Source of the DNA: Epichloe hybrida | Taxonomy: Eukaryota > Ascomycota > Sordariomycetes > Hypocreales > Clavicipitaceae | DNA: 64,000 bases | NCBI GenBank assembly: GCA_019022495.1 | Contig: JAFEKR010000007.1 | Span: 558,001 to 622,000, forward strand | Direction of reading: 5' to 3' | Shown: in pieces, positions 24,001 to 37,182 of the stretch | Numbering within the stretch: the first letter of the stretch is position 1 | How the letters are laid out: the number at the start of each line of letters is the position of its first letter | Made by a program: the position numbers and the translations under genes | The notes under the pieces: generated by a model | What the model saw: only the letters and a program-made list of their open reading frames with translations | Database searches by the model: none | What the model was told of the DNA's origin: nothing

Positions 24001-24417
24001 TCGGAGCCCTCGGAGCCCTCGGAGCGTCGGGATGCTGGGAAATGCCGAGACGACAGCGGGGCTGGTGCAGAACTGCGGAGGGGCGTAATATTCCCACGGC
24101 TCGGTTCTTCGGCACGTCCGGATTGGAGCGGGGCTTCGAACTGGGATTTGTCTGATTATTCTTCGACGGGACGTCATGTACGTCGGTCAACTTTATTACA
24201 TGTGTCCGTCACCGACCCATGAACCATGTACATGTACGTTCCTTGCCCCTGTGAAACCCGTGCATCCCGCAGTTTACCCTACAGGTCTCGAAACGGGCAA
24301 CTCGGTGGGTGGTAAGAATTGACAACATATGTATGTAGTTATTCATGTATACCGAAACGAAGAGTAAAAACTACAGACCAAGCACAATGACCATCCCCCC
24401 CCCCTCTCCTCTCAACC
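21059..24417. other. Intergenic region, no supportable gene
   Basis: 3.4 kb of short, biased open frames only. It holds a 43-bp tandem duplication at 23343-23428, GAGCCCTCG triplets near 24002-24025, one TACTCCGTA nonamer (21152) and several ACATGTA palindromes. Confidence 0.6.
23343..23428. repeat. 43-bp tandem duplication
   Basis: Copies at 23343-23385 and 23386-23428 differ at only a few positions; both contain GCTAGGTATCAGTAC. They lie in unannotated intergenic DNA. Confidence 0.9.
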
Positions 24418-24720
24418 CTAGTAGCACAAGTCGCCCTCACGGTTCTCGGAGTGGTACTTGTAGTGGCAGCACTGGTAAAACTGATAGCAGGCGTGCCCGT
24501 CGTACTTGAGGCCTCGGCAGCGGCGGTCGTCTCCCATGGCGCCGCCGACCTCACCGCAGCAGTCCGCCGTCGACTGGCCCCAGAAGGACTCGCCCTGGGG
24601 ATGGTTGCACCAGGACCCGCTCTCGTTCGGGGCGCGGGCCGACGCGCCGGCGGGCTCTTCGGCGGCCGGGGCGGCGGCGACGAGAGCGCCAAGGGCGAGG
24701 GCAACGGCTGCGAAACGCAT
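24418..24720 (-). CDS. Small secreted cysteine-rich protein, effector-like
   Basis: Single exon, 100 residues, from the ATG at 24720. The N-terminus MRFAAVALALGALVAAAPA is a good signal peptide with a likely cut after AAA/APA. The mature part has eight cysteines in the order C, CC, C, C, CC, C (SWCNH, TADCCGE, RRCRG, HACYQ, QCCHY, DLCY at the C-terminus), suggesting four disulfides. There is no membrane segment and no domain that I recognise. Size, signal peptide and cysteine density are those of fungal secreted effectors or antimicrobial-type proteins; function is unknown. It lies at the border between the repeat-rich gene-poor zone and the housekeeping block, and its promoter carries tandem repeats. 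Confidence 0.8.
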   Translation of the reverse strand: MRFAAVALALGALVAAAPAAEEPAGASARAPNESGSWCNHPQGESFWGQSTADCCGEVGGAMGDDRRCRGLKYDGHACYQFYQCCHYKYHSENREGDLCY

Positions 24721-24795
24721 TTTCAAGAAAACTATCTCTTGCTTTAGTAGGTTGTTTTTGAGAGGGGGAGAGCAAGCGCGTACTAGAATGAAGCT

Positions 24796-24945
24796 GTGAA
24801 TGGGTGGTCGGGAGTTGTCGAGGCTGGATGAGATGATTGATGGTGGTCGGGAGTTTGTCGAGGCTGGACGAGATGGATTGATGGCTGTGAATGGGTGGTC
24901 GGGAGTCTTGTCGAGGCTGGATGAGATGATTTATGGCTGTCAAGT
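24796..24945. repeat. Imperfect tandem repeats in the secreted-protein promoter
   Basis: GTGGTCGGGAGT followed by TGTCGAGGCTGGA recurs with starts at 24804, 24843 and 24895, spaced 39 and 52 bp apart. The array lies 76-225 bp upstream of the secreted protein's ATG, where core promoter elements would be expected. Confidence 0.88.
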
Positions 24946-25857
24946 CGAGGGCAACGGACGTTTAAATACATTTGCATCGCGTCTTCTCGAATACTCTCGT
25001 GCAACTCTTTGGCTGCCATTGGGTTACTCGTGGTGGAGTGACCTTGGCAAGTCTCCAAGTCATTAACTATAATAAGCTAAGCGTTACTCGTAATGGCGTG
25101 AGCTGTGAACCCTTGGCAAGTTCGACTGTACATGTAATAAGCGCTAAAGCGTTTACGAGCAGTACAGCCTTGACATGTCTCATGTTGGAGTAGCATGACT
25201 AATTTCGGTTCCGCGCAGGAGGAAGCTTCGGTCCCGTCTTGGTGCTCAAGAAGGCTATCGAGTACGTAAACGCGTAGCAACGGATTTCCCAACCGCGTGG
25301 AAGTAAGTAAGCCTGTCTGAAACGGACAATGTAATTATATCTTTTGTAGATTCCTCACGCTTACGCCTAGCATCATTATCAGAGCTTCCTATTAATATGG
25401 CTTCGCAAACAGCCATGACACAACTACATTAAGCGAATACCTAGAAGCATCCGCAATTTAGGGCATCTTCATGGGAGGATTAAAAGTCTTGCCTCACCGC
25501 TACAGCTACGCGTACCGATGGATCCGTGATTATGAGAGACACCGAGAACCGAGACATACTCTAATACTAATTGAAGAACCATGTACATACGAAAGTCCGA
25601 GGCTAGTTACGTCACGACGCACTTACTACTAATCTCGGCTTGGCTCGCTCAGGTTCCTTGGTCTAAATGTCCGTTTCGCAGTTTACATTTGACAATGGCG
25701 AATCTAAATCTTCATCATACTATGTGAGTTTAGGAGACGACAAACCCTCCCAATACGAGTGAGCATTGCACGGCCCAGCAGATGATTTTTGCCCTTTGTG
25801 TCTTTTTTGCCTTCTTCTATACTCACTACCTACATGTACGTCCGTGTTCGGTGGCGT
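24946..25857. other. Intergenic region between the secreted protein and GLR1 3' end
   Basis: About 900 bp of no recognisable coding potential. TTACTCGT and CCTTGGCAAGT occur twice each near 25023-25125, suggesting a small old duplication. Confidence 0.55.
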
Positions 25858-28385
<2,528 letters not shown>

Positions 28386-31300
28386 ATGTCTGCAGACATC
28401 AGCGCTGGCTCTGGTACGTCCTTTCGCCGTCAATGCAGCTTATCGCCTTGCTAACTTGTCCGTGTACCGGTTCAAAGCTGCGCCCCCGAATCTGAACCTT
28501 GGTCCCGAGGAGAAACGAGTCTACGGTCAGCTTTTTCGCCAAGCCGACACTGAAGGCGTCGGCGTTGTCACGGGTGACGTGGCTGTCAAGTTTTTTGAAA
28601 AGACAAAACTCGATTCTTCTGTCTTGGGAGAGGTTGGTGGCTCCCTCCTCGTCGTCGATCCGCAGCTTCCGGCTAACGATGCCATTCGCAGATATGGCAA
28701 ATCGCAGACAATGAAAACCGAGGGTTCCTTACTCCAGCAGGTTTCGGCATTGTTTTGCGCCTCATAGGTCATGCTCAAGCTGGCCGTGAGCCCACACCTG
28801 AAATCGCTCTCCAGCAGGGACCGATTCCTCGATTCGATGGCATCTGGCCTCCTCCACCTTCTCTAGGCTCGCCCACGACCGGTAGCCCAACTCCCTTGTC
28901 GGCTCAAGGCACTGGTGGTGCGCTCCGAATTCCGCCCTTGACGCCGGACAAGGTCGCGCAGTACACTGGCCTCTTCGAACGCCAACCGTTACAAGCCAAC
29001 CAGCTCCCTGGTGAACAGGCCCGCAACATTTTTGACAAGTCCGGGTTGCCTAATGAGACGCTGGGCAGGATCTGGGCATTGGCAGATACCGAACAGCGCG
29101 GTGCTCTCGCTCTCCCCGAATTCGTCATTGCCATGCATTTGCTCACTTCCATCAAGACGGGTGCGCTCCGCTCGCTCCCTGCCGTACTGCCAGCCGGTCT
29201 CTACGAGGCCGCAATCAACCGAGGAGCAGCGCCTCGCCAGTCGCCGAATAACACCGGCATGGGTCCTATACCGAGACAGCTGAGCGGACAGGCCCAAATG
29301 CGGACAGGAAGCCCGCTCGGACGACCCTTGTCTCAAGCCGGCAACGACTGGGCCGTCTCGCCAGCAGACAAGGCAAAATTTGACCAAATTTACGCCACAA
29401 TGGACAAAACGAACAAGGGCTTCATCACAGGAGAAGAGGCTGTCCCCTTTTTCAGTCAATCCAACCTTTCCGAGGATGCTTTGGCTCAAATTTGGGATCT
29501 CGCTGACTTCAACAGCCAAGGTCAGTTGAACCGAGAGGGATTTGCTGTGGCCATGTATCTCATCCGCCAGCAAAGGAGCGGCAGCGGAGGGCCGCTTCCC
29601 AGCACCTTGCCTCCGAACCTCCTGCCTCCGAGCGTAAGAAATCAACGGCAGCCGCCTCCCCCTTTCCCTCCTCCCGCTACCGCGCGGCCGGCGCGGCCAC
29701 CGCAGCATCAGCAGCATCAGCAGCCCAAGTCCGCGCTCGACGACTTGTTCGGGCTTGAACCGACTCCCAACCCGCCGGCTCCCGCGCCAAAGCAGACCAC
29801 CATGTCTACGGGGGGGTCCAATGCCAATGATCCTTTCGCCGGCGGTTCCGCCATTCTATCACCGTCATCACCTATCCGGCCCACAGCCACAGGAAGCGCA
29901 TTCAAGCCTTTTGTCCCTTCTTCGTCCTTTGGGAGAGGATTGACCGGGCCATCGGGAGGTGATGCTCCCACATTTTCCGAAGATCTACTGGAGGACAACG
30001 ACCCAGAGGCTAGCAAGAAGATTTCCGGTGAAACAACGGAACTGGCCAATTTATCGAGTCAAATCGGAACCCTATCAAAACAGATGCAAGATGTTCAGAA
30101 CAAGCGCACGACAACGCAAGCCGAGCTCAACCAGACCAATTCTCAAAAGCAAAACTTTGAGCAACGGCTAGCGCAGCTTCGTGCCCTGTATGAAAAGGAA
30201 GCAGAAGATACTCGGTCTCTCGAGGAGCAATTGAGGAAGTCCAGGTCCGAGACGCAAAAGTTGCAGTCCGAGTGTATGACCCTCGAGGGCACTTTCAGGG
30301 ATGTACAGACTCAACACCAGCAACTGACGGCTGCTCTCCAGGCGGATCAGCAGGAGAATACGGCCCTGAGAGAGCGCATCCGCGTTGTGAATGGCGAGAT
30401 TGCCCAAATCAAGCCTCAGATTGAAAAGCTCAGGTCCGACAGTCGCCAGCAAAAGGGCCTCGTTGCCATCAACAAGAAACAATTGGCCACTACCGAGGGA
30501 GAGAGGGACAGGCTCAAGAAGGAAGCCGAAGAGCTGACGAGGGGCGGAGAGGACGTGTCGCGGCAGATTAATAGCAGCTCGCCTGCGTCTGGGGCCACCC
30601 AGATTGCCAGCCCGGCGCTGTCTACGTCGAGTGCTAACAACCCCTTATTCAAGCGAACAGCTAGCACCGACATCATGGGCGCCTTTGCATCCCCACCTGC
30701 TAGATCTTACACTGACAAGTCGTTTGATGATGTGTTCGGGCCGTCATTGGCTGGCAGCAGTACCAACACCAGCAGCACTCCCCCCCCGGCGCCAGCTTTC
30801 CAGCAGCAGCAGCAGCATACTGGCGCATCAGCCGCCAGTGTTGGGTCCTTTCCAAATGCTGGAAGAGCCAGTCCCAACTTGAGCCGGCTGGGCACCGCCA
30901 ACACGGAACCTCCAGCACCTCCCGCGTCGAGACAGATTAGCTCTAGCTTCCTACCGTTTCCCGATAAACCCGAATCACTTTCCTCCTCTCGCCAAGTCTC
31001 ACCTCCTGCCTCCAGAGCTGACGGCCCCACAGCCGGCGGCGGCTCCAGGGAATCGAATGGCGAGGACGATGGCAGGGGCGAAACTCCCGGATCAACTCCT
31101 ATTGCCGGCGAGGCTCCAGCTGCTGCATCCGTTCACGATGCCGTTGTGAAGGCGAAGGAGAATGAGCCCAGTACCCTGTCCTGGGGAGCCAAACCCGATC
31201 CTTTTTGCGGCACTGACCAAGCCAAGGCTAAAGCCGATTTCGACGACGCCTTTGCTGCCTTTAGCTCGGGCAGGAGCCAGCCGGCGGCGGGTGACTCGAG

Positions 31301-32465
31301 CAGCACCAAGGATAAGACCGCCGATAGTTTTAGCACGGAGTTCCCCCCCATCTCCGAGCTGGAGCGTGATGACGACTCTGAATCCGAGAGCGAGCATGGC
31401 GGATTTGATGATGACTTTGCGCCAGCTTCACCGCCGAGCAACAAGGATGGCAAGACGCAGGGTACCGCCGCGGCTACAGATGCCAAACAGCCCGCAACAG
31501 CCTCTGCGACTGTGGGCGCAGCTGCCCCCGCAGTACCTGCCAAGCAGCCTGTAGAAGAGCCGAGTAATAAGAGGTACGTCTGACTTGAGCTTCCTGGCGG
31601 CTGACTCATGCTCTGGTCTCTCTCCCCTCTGCGTAGAAGACTGACCGCCTCTTCTCTCAGCTCGGAACAACCATCGTCACCTGCCACGGTCACTTGCAAC
31701 AATTCGCAATCGAAAGCTATGACTGCCGATGATCTCTTCGGGGCCGCTGAAGCTCCTCCCTCTTCTTCAGCGTCAGCATCAGCGTCAGCATCAGCGTCGG
31801 GTGCCGCAAAGCCCACAGGCAAGGGGGTGTTTGATGACTTGGACGACGACTTTGAGGGACTCGAGGACGCCAAAGAAGGGTCTGCAGACGATGATTTCGC
31901 CAACATCTCACGGGACGACTTCAACCCTGTGTTCGACAGCAGCCCACCAGCCAGCCAGGCCAAGAGTGAGTCCACGGCGTTTGGCAATGAAAGCACTTTC
32001 GACTTTGTGTCTCACAGCTCTGCAGCCGGAAGCGCTACCCAGCAGAAGACGGCCGACTCCCATGATTGGGACGCAATCTTTGCTGGTCTAGACGAAGCCC
32101 CCAGCAATGTGACGCACCCGCCCCCGGGGGTCGTGGAGGGCAGTGGCAGCACCGACCACGACGGCAAAAATGGCCCAGAGCGCCCACCAGCACCAGGTCG
32201 GGCTCTCACAGAGAAGGGAGAGCACGACGATCCGATACTGAAAAGCCTGACGGGCATGGGCTACACGCGCACTGATGCCGTTTCTGCGCTCGAAAAGTAC
32301 GACTATAATCTAGAAAAGGTAAGTCGGCCCCTCGTGCTTGTCGAGAAAAACACAAGGGGGGGACATTTTGCTATTGTCCCTTTTCCCGTCTTTTTGTCAT
32401 GTCGAGATGGGCATGCTGACAAGATGTGTCATCAGGCTGCCAACTATCTTGCAAGCAAGTCATAG
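28386..32465 (+). CDS. EDE1: EH-domain endocytic scaffold Ede1 (Eps15-like)
   Basis: Five exons: 28386-28413, 28478-28632, 28692-31573, 31637-32318 and 32436-32465, giving 1258 residues. EH domains lie at about residues 14-105 (split by intron 2), 140-220 and 280-360. EF-hand-like loops include DNENRGFLTPAGF, DTEQRGALALPEF and DFNSQGQLNREGF. A Pro-rich linker follows, then a long coiled coil at about 500-690 and a disordered tail. A C-terminal UBA domain (DPILKSLTGMGYTRTDAVSALEKYDYNLEKAANYLASKS region) is completed by the ten-codon last exon. Ede1 nucleates early clathrin-coat sites and binds NPF proteins and ubiquitin. For intron 3, a second acceptor at 31658-31660 is also in frame and would shorten the protein by eight residues. 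Confidence 0.95.
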
Positions 32466-32918
32466 AGGCCGCGAGTTTGCAGAGAGAGGATGAGGTTCTG
32501 CCAGAGAAGCAGCAGTGGGTAATTAACAAGAGCGGATTTGCGATTAGGATGTATAAATTTGATTTTTTTTTTGGGGCAGCCGTCATTATCGTGGAGGAAA
32601 GCAGCTCTACCTACGTATGACTTGTTTCTTTTGTGTTGAGCGAGAAGAAGTAAAATTTGTAAATCTGGCATCGTGGCTTGTGAAGAGTGTATATGATGTG
32701 CGTGTAGGCCCTGGACACGAGCGTGTCAAGTCCATGTTGGAATGCAGTTGTGCACTATGTAAATGACCATTTTTGGTAACGCCTGGGGTTCGTCAATGGC
32801 AGCCAGTTCTGCATTGTACTTGGTCGCCCCTTGTAAGACGGCGACGGAAAGAACAAGACCAGAGGCAAAAAGAAAAAGTCGTTTCTTCATTCCAGTCACT
32901 ACGGCGTACAGCCCTACT
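32466..32918. other. Convergent intergenic region, EDE1 / SEC6
   Basis: 453 bp between two stop codons. Apart from a T-tract near 32563-32571, nothing is recognised; it presumably holds both 3' UTRs. Confidence 0.7.
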
Positions 32919-35279
32919 CTACTTGATCTTGCCCATGATGGTGTCGGCACCCCTCGCGACGTCCATCTGGGCGGCCCTCGCCTTGACAGCGTTGAGCATG
33001 GCCCTCTCAAAGTCGTCCCTGGACCTCAGGACGGCCTCGACCCAGGTGAGCTGCAGATCCCAGTATTTCGTCTTGAAGGCGGCGAACTCGTCGGCGACGG
33101 CGTCCTTGTCGCACGACAGGAGGGCGAGGAAGGGCTCCGTGACCCTCCACGTCTGCTTGATGGAGGCGGCGACGTCGGGGCTGCTGGGCAGGGCGGAGAA
33201 GTACTCAAAGGCGGTCGAGATGTCGTCGAAGAGCTTGTCGCGGAAGGGGTCGGCGCGGCGGAAGCGGGCGCCCCGGTTGCGCACCGAGGAGAGGTACCGC
33301 GCGAGGAGCTCGTCGGCAAAGATCTCGATGAAGATGTCGACGAGGGAGTGGTGCAGCACCTGGCGGTAGTCGGCGACGTACTCGTCAAAGGTGACGACCA
33401 TTTGCTTCATGGCCGTGGCCGCGTACCAGCGGGGGGTGAAGAAGTCGGGCATGACGGCGCGGAAGTCGACGGCCAGGATGAGGTGGGCGAACTTTGTCAT
33501 GCATCAGGTCGAGAAGTCGACGTAGCCGTCGCGGAGGGCGTGCACCTCGTGGTCGGCGCGGTCGAGGTAGGCGGGCGTGACGAGGGGCTCGAGCCGGGCG
33601 CGGAACGACGACAGGTAGCCCAGGCGGGCGGGGGCGGCGGCGGCCTCGTCCTTGCCGTCGCCGTCGTTGTCGCGCTCGTTGTCGCGCTCGTTGTCGCGCT
33701 CGTTGTCGCCGTCGCCGTCGCCGTCGTCGTCCCTGTCCTTGTCGTCGATGCACGCGATCTGGTCCTTGGCCGTGGCGACGAGCCAGTCCTGGAGCGCCTG
33801 GAAGCCCTCGGCCTCGGACACGCGGCCCGCCTCGTAGCCGGCGGCCTCGTCCTCGAGCATGCGCTGCCACGACTGCTGGCGCGCGCGCAGGCGCAGGAAC
33901 ACGGCGTCGACGACGCCCTCGACCACGTCGGCCCGCCTCGAGTTGGCGGCCGCCTCGACCTGCTCGCGCAGCATGCGCCACACGGCCACGAGGTTCCGCG
34001 TCCGGAAGTAGCCGTACTCGTCCTGGTCGAGGTTGGAGCCCTCGACGTTGCGCTCGGCAAAGTCGCGCCTCTCCTGGGCAAAGATGCGGTCGATCCACTC
34101 GTCCAGGAACTTGATGATGAGCTGCCGGAAGTCGCGCACGAGCTCGGCCTCGCGGTTGTCGATGACGTGCGGCGCGAGGTCCTCCTGCCGGTACCCCATC
34201 TTGGCCATCTTCTTGTAGTACTTTTCCGGGAAGCCCACAATCTCGAGCGTGTGCGCCGAGCTGCCCTCGGGGTCGACCACCATGGCGACGAGGAAGTCGT
34301 GCATCAGCTGGTGGTATATGTCGGCGTACGTCTTGCCGATCCTCCACTTCTTGGGCGTCAGCGGCGTCATGCCCACGCGCACCGCGTTGAGGTCGTTGAA
34401 GTACCACTTCATGGCCTTGTCGAGCTTGGTCGCGTCGTCGAGGAACTCTTCGCGGCTCGCCTCGAACTGCTGCTCCGCGCTGAGCCGGATGGCCTGCAGG
34501 AACTTGTCCTTGTACCCGCGCGTCTTCCTCGCCCCGTTGGTGATGCTCTGGAACCGCGCCGCCATCTCCTCGTGGTCCTTGAGCGCCTCCTGGAGGGCCA
34601 CGACCCTCTCGTCGCTCTTCTCCTCGGCCTCCATGACGACGGCGAAGCGCACCACGAGCCCGTTGTTGTCGTTGACCACCAGGTTGATGAGGTTCATGGC
34701 CAGCAGGCCCACGTGCTCGTCGAACCAGTCGATGGTGTCGTCGAGCCGCGCAAAGTAGTCCTCCAGCGTCGACTCCAGGCCCGGGTCCCCGGCCCGCTGG
34801 ATCTGCTCCATGGCGTCGTCTCGGATGTTGCGCAGCCGCGTGAGCTCGTAGTGGCACGGCAGCAGGTTGGGCATGTTCTCCTGGTCTTGGTCGTCCTCGC
34901 GCAGCATCTTCTCCACCAGCGTCAGCCGGCCGTCGAACGTCTCGAGGTCGCGCCGCATCGTCTCGACGGCGACAAAGTTGCGGTGCGCCTGCGACACCAG
35001 GTTTATGCTGGCAAAGTCCTTGATCATGGTCTGCGACTCGGAGCAGAGCCGATCAATCTTCATCATCTCCTCCTTGATGAGCTGCACCGTCTTTTGGCCG
35101 TCGCTCAGGCCCGTCATGCCCGATTGCGTCGTCTCCAGCTGCTCGCGTAGGCCGTTGCGGAGCTGGCCGTCGACCATGGCCTTTTTCCGCGCGCATTCTT
35201 GCTTGAGGGCAGCCATCTTGTCGAGGTCATCGGCGTGTTTGAGCAGCTCCGACAGCTTGGGCACGGGTCCGTCGTCCAT
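32919..35279 (-). CDS. SEC6: Exocyst complex subunit Sec6, reading frame broken by one in-frame TGA
   Basis: One frame runs from the ATG at 35279 to the stop at 32919, 787 codons, interrupted only by TGA at 33506-33504 (codon 592). Sequence on both sides is continuous Sec6: N-terminal coiled coil (KLSELLKHADDLDKMAALKQE), the central helical rods (AIRLSAEQQFEASREEF, GFPEKYYKKMAKMGYRQED), then after the stop CMTKFAHLILAVDFRAVMPDFFTPRWY and a long C-terminal helical part. Sec6 tethers secretory vesicles at sites of polar growth and binds the t-SNARE Sec9. An acidic DNERDNERDNERDN repeat lies at about residues 530-555, probably a loop. The codon-592 stop could be a sequencing error, a real nonsense allele, readthrough or reinitiation (ATG follows at 33500). 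GC in third positions is very high. Confidence 0.88.
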
Positions 35280-35838
35280 GGCGGGCTGGGCTGGGCCGTG
35301 AGGCCGAAGGCGCAACGAGAAAGGAGGAATGAATGACGCGGGAAGGGGAGGAGGTTCCTATGCGGACGCAATCATGGCAGGAGATGCCTCCTCCAGCCGT
35401 GGTTGATTGTGGTGGCAGATGCTCGGGTGGTTGTTGTGTCGTGAGTTGAAGGTGCTGGTTGGTGCAGTGGTGGATGATGGACATGAGTTGGCGTGGCGTC
35501 CAAGAATATTGCCCGACAGCTCATTAGCTTGCTGCTGCTGCTGCGGTGGGGCGCCTTCTTGCTTGGTTCGACCTCCCCTCGCAAGCCTCGCAAGGGACAT
35601 TGTCATTCAGTTGAAAACGTGGTCCTTTTCCTCAGCCCGACAAAAAAAGCCCATTATTAAAGACATGCAGGGCAGGGCAGGGCAGGGCAGGGCAGGGCAC
35701 GGCAGGAAAAGGAAAATTCTCAATTCTCTTCACTTACATACCACATCAGTGCAGTCGAGTAAAAACTATTCTTGTGCGGACTACAGATCCGTATAGGACC
35801 AGCAGAATCCATCCACCCATGTTCCAGCTCCTCACTCC
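35280..35838. other. Intergenic region, SEC6 promoter / BCD1 3' UTR
   Basis: 559 bp between two minus-strand genes. It includes CTG repeats near 35531-35541 and a GCAGG pentamer array at 35668-35699. Confidence 0.65.
35668..35699. repeat. (GCAGG)n pentanucleotide repeat
   Basis: About six exact units between SEC6 and BCD1. Confidence 0.9.
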
Positions 35839-37182
35839 TCACTCACTGTCCGACCCAGAGCTGCTCGTGTCATCGTCATCGTCATCCTCGTCCTCGTCCT
35901 CGTCATCCTCGCCCAAGCTTTGCTCAGCAATAATCTCCCCAGCCTCCAACCCCACGCCTTTCACCATCCCATCTCCGTCGTCCGCCCCATCCTCATCTTC
36001 ACTGTCGACTTCCCCATCCTCACGACCCGTCCCCTGCTGCTTCCTTCGTTTGGCCGGCCCTTGCTGCGTCCCACCATGGTGTCCGGGAGGTCCGTCTTTG
36101 CGCTTCAGACTGGGCTGCTGCGGCTCCACCGTGTCTCTGGTCGCGAGCACATATCCTGGCGGCAACCCCTCTTTGGCATCTACGACGCAAATGGTGGGGA
36201 ACTCCAGCACGCGTGTGTTGGTGACAATGTCGCGGAGACAATCCCCAGAGTCCAGGGCTGCCACTGGCCAGGGCCTGTCTGATCTCGTCCGGTGGCCCGC
36301 AAGGTAAAATTTGTACCGCCTTTTCTGAAGCGCCTCCCTCTCCGCCGGCCACTCGCTCACATGTCCGCCGGTGAAAACGCCCCATTGACCATTCGTGGGA
36401 TCCTGGGCGCAGTCGAGCCCGTGGTTCCACCGTGAATCTACCCAGCATTGTGATTCTCCAGCCCTCGCCCTCGCCCTCGTGCTCCTCGTCAGCGGTCTTC
36501 CGAGCCGGGCCATCTCTGCGCGTGCCTTGTCCTCCAGCATGGCAGGGTAGGCCTGGTACAGCGGCACATCATCCATCACCTTGGACAAAGCTCTCGCCGT
36601 CTCTCTCCTGCCGTCTTCGTCCGCTGGCTTCTCTTGCCCAAGTGTCAGCCACTCCACCTGCCAATTGATTCTCCCCGTCCTCCTGTTCAGCGTGGTGTGG
36701 TTCTCCTTCTGTCTCGCCATGCCCATCGGCGCGCACACAATCTGCACGTTCAACCTCCTCAGTCTCTGCGCCAGCCCCTTTTCGAATGTTCTCCCTTTGG
36801 CCTCGCGCAGCACCTGTGTCACCAGGACCCTGCGCTTTCTCCCGTCTCGCCCCGTTTTCCATCGAACTCGTTGCATCGTCAACGGCCGCAGCTCCTCCTG
36901 CTGCACGAGCGCTTTCTCCTCCACGAGCAGCTTCTCTGACCGCTCGATAGACATTTCGATGCCATGGAGGAAGTTGTAGTCGTGGTCGACGCCCGCTGCG
37001 GTGCGTAGTCTGGATCGAGGAACGTACGTCGTCGGGTCGCGCCGGCCGCTGCACTCAGACCACGCCTTGTGTTTCTTGGTGCATGGCAGGGAGCACGTCT
37101 GGGCGCTGCAGCGCGGGCATTTGTACTTTGGCACCGAGACGTGGCATATCGAGCAGAGCGAGGTGAGGAGGGGATCGGCCAT
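35839..37182 (-). CDS. BCD1: Box C/D snoRNP assembly protein Bcd1 (HIT zinc finger)
   Basis: Single exon, 447 residues. The N-terminal HIT-type finger has Cys10, Cys13, Cys22, Cys25, Cys30, Cys34, His38 and Cys44 (LCSICHVSVPKYKCPRC, CSLPCTKKHKAWSEC). It is followed by the Bcd1 body: YNFLHGIEMSIERSEKLL, LAQRLRRLNVQIVCAPMGM, TGRINWQVEWL, FYLAGHR and LEFPTICVV. The C-terminus is a long acidic tail of Asp/Glu/Ser. Bcd1 is a nuclear factor needed for stable box C/D snoRNAs, working with Rsa1/Hit1 and the R2TP chaperone system. The length is somewhat above the yeast protein because of the tail. The start is the first ATG and gives the usual spacing to the first Cys. Confidence 0.92.
   Translation of the reverse strand: MADPLLTSLCSICHVSVPKYKCPRCSAQTCSLPCTKKHKAWSECSGRRDPTTYVPRSRLRTAAGVDHDYNFLHGIEMSIERSEKLLVEEKALVQQEELRPLTMQRVRWKTGRDGRKRRVLVTQVLREAKGRTFEKGLAQRLRRLNVQIVCAPMGMARQKENHTTLNRRTGRINWQVEWLTLGQEKPADEDGRRETARALSKVMDDVPLYQAYPAMLEDKARAEMARLGRPLTRSTRARARAGESQCWVDSRWNHGLDCAQDPTNGQWGVFTGGHVSEWPAEREALQKRRYKFYLAGHRTRSDRPWPVAALDSGDCLRDIVTNTRVLEFPTICVVDAKEGLPPGYVLATRDTVEPQQPSLKRKDGPPGHHGGTQQGPAKRRKQQGTGREDGEVDSEDEDGADDGDGMVKGVGLEAGEIIAEQSLGEDDEDEDEDDDDDDTSSSGSDSE

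Noticed and set aside
24721..24726. Two-codon N-terminal extension of the secreted protein (…KMRF)
   Set aside because: The upstream codon is TTG; the first ATG is at 24720 and gives a normal signal peptide.
31133..31996. 287-codon minus-strand open frame over the EDE1 tail
   Set aside because: Ser/Ala-rich antisense reading of low-complexity Ede1 sequence.
33477..33560. A 54-nt (or 30-nt) intron that would remove the SEC6 TGA
   Set aside because: Donors GTGCAC/GTCGAC are poor, the length is at or below the practical minimum, and it would delete sequence that reads as Sec6.
32763..35150. 795-codon plus-strand open frame antisense to SEC6
   Set aside because: It is a by-product of extreme third-position GC in SEC6; the product is Val/Leu/Arg/Gly-biased with no domain, while the minus strand encodes an unmistakable Sec6.
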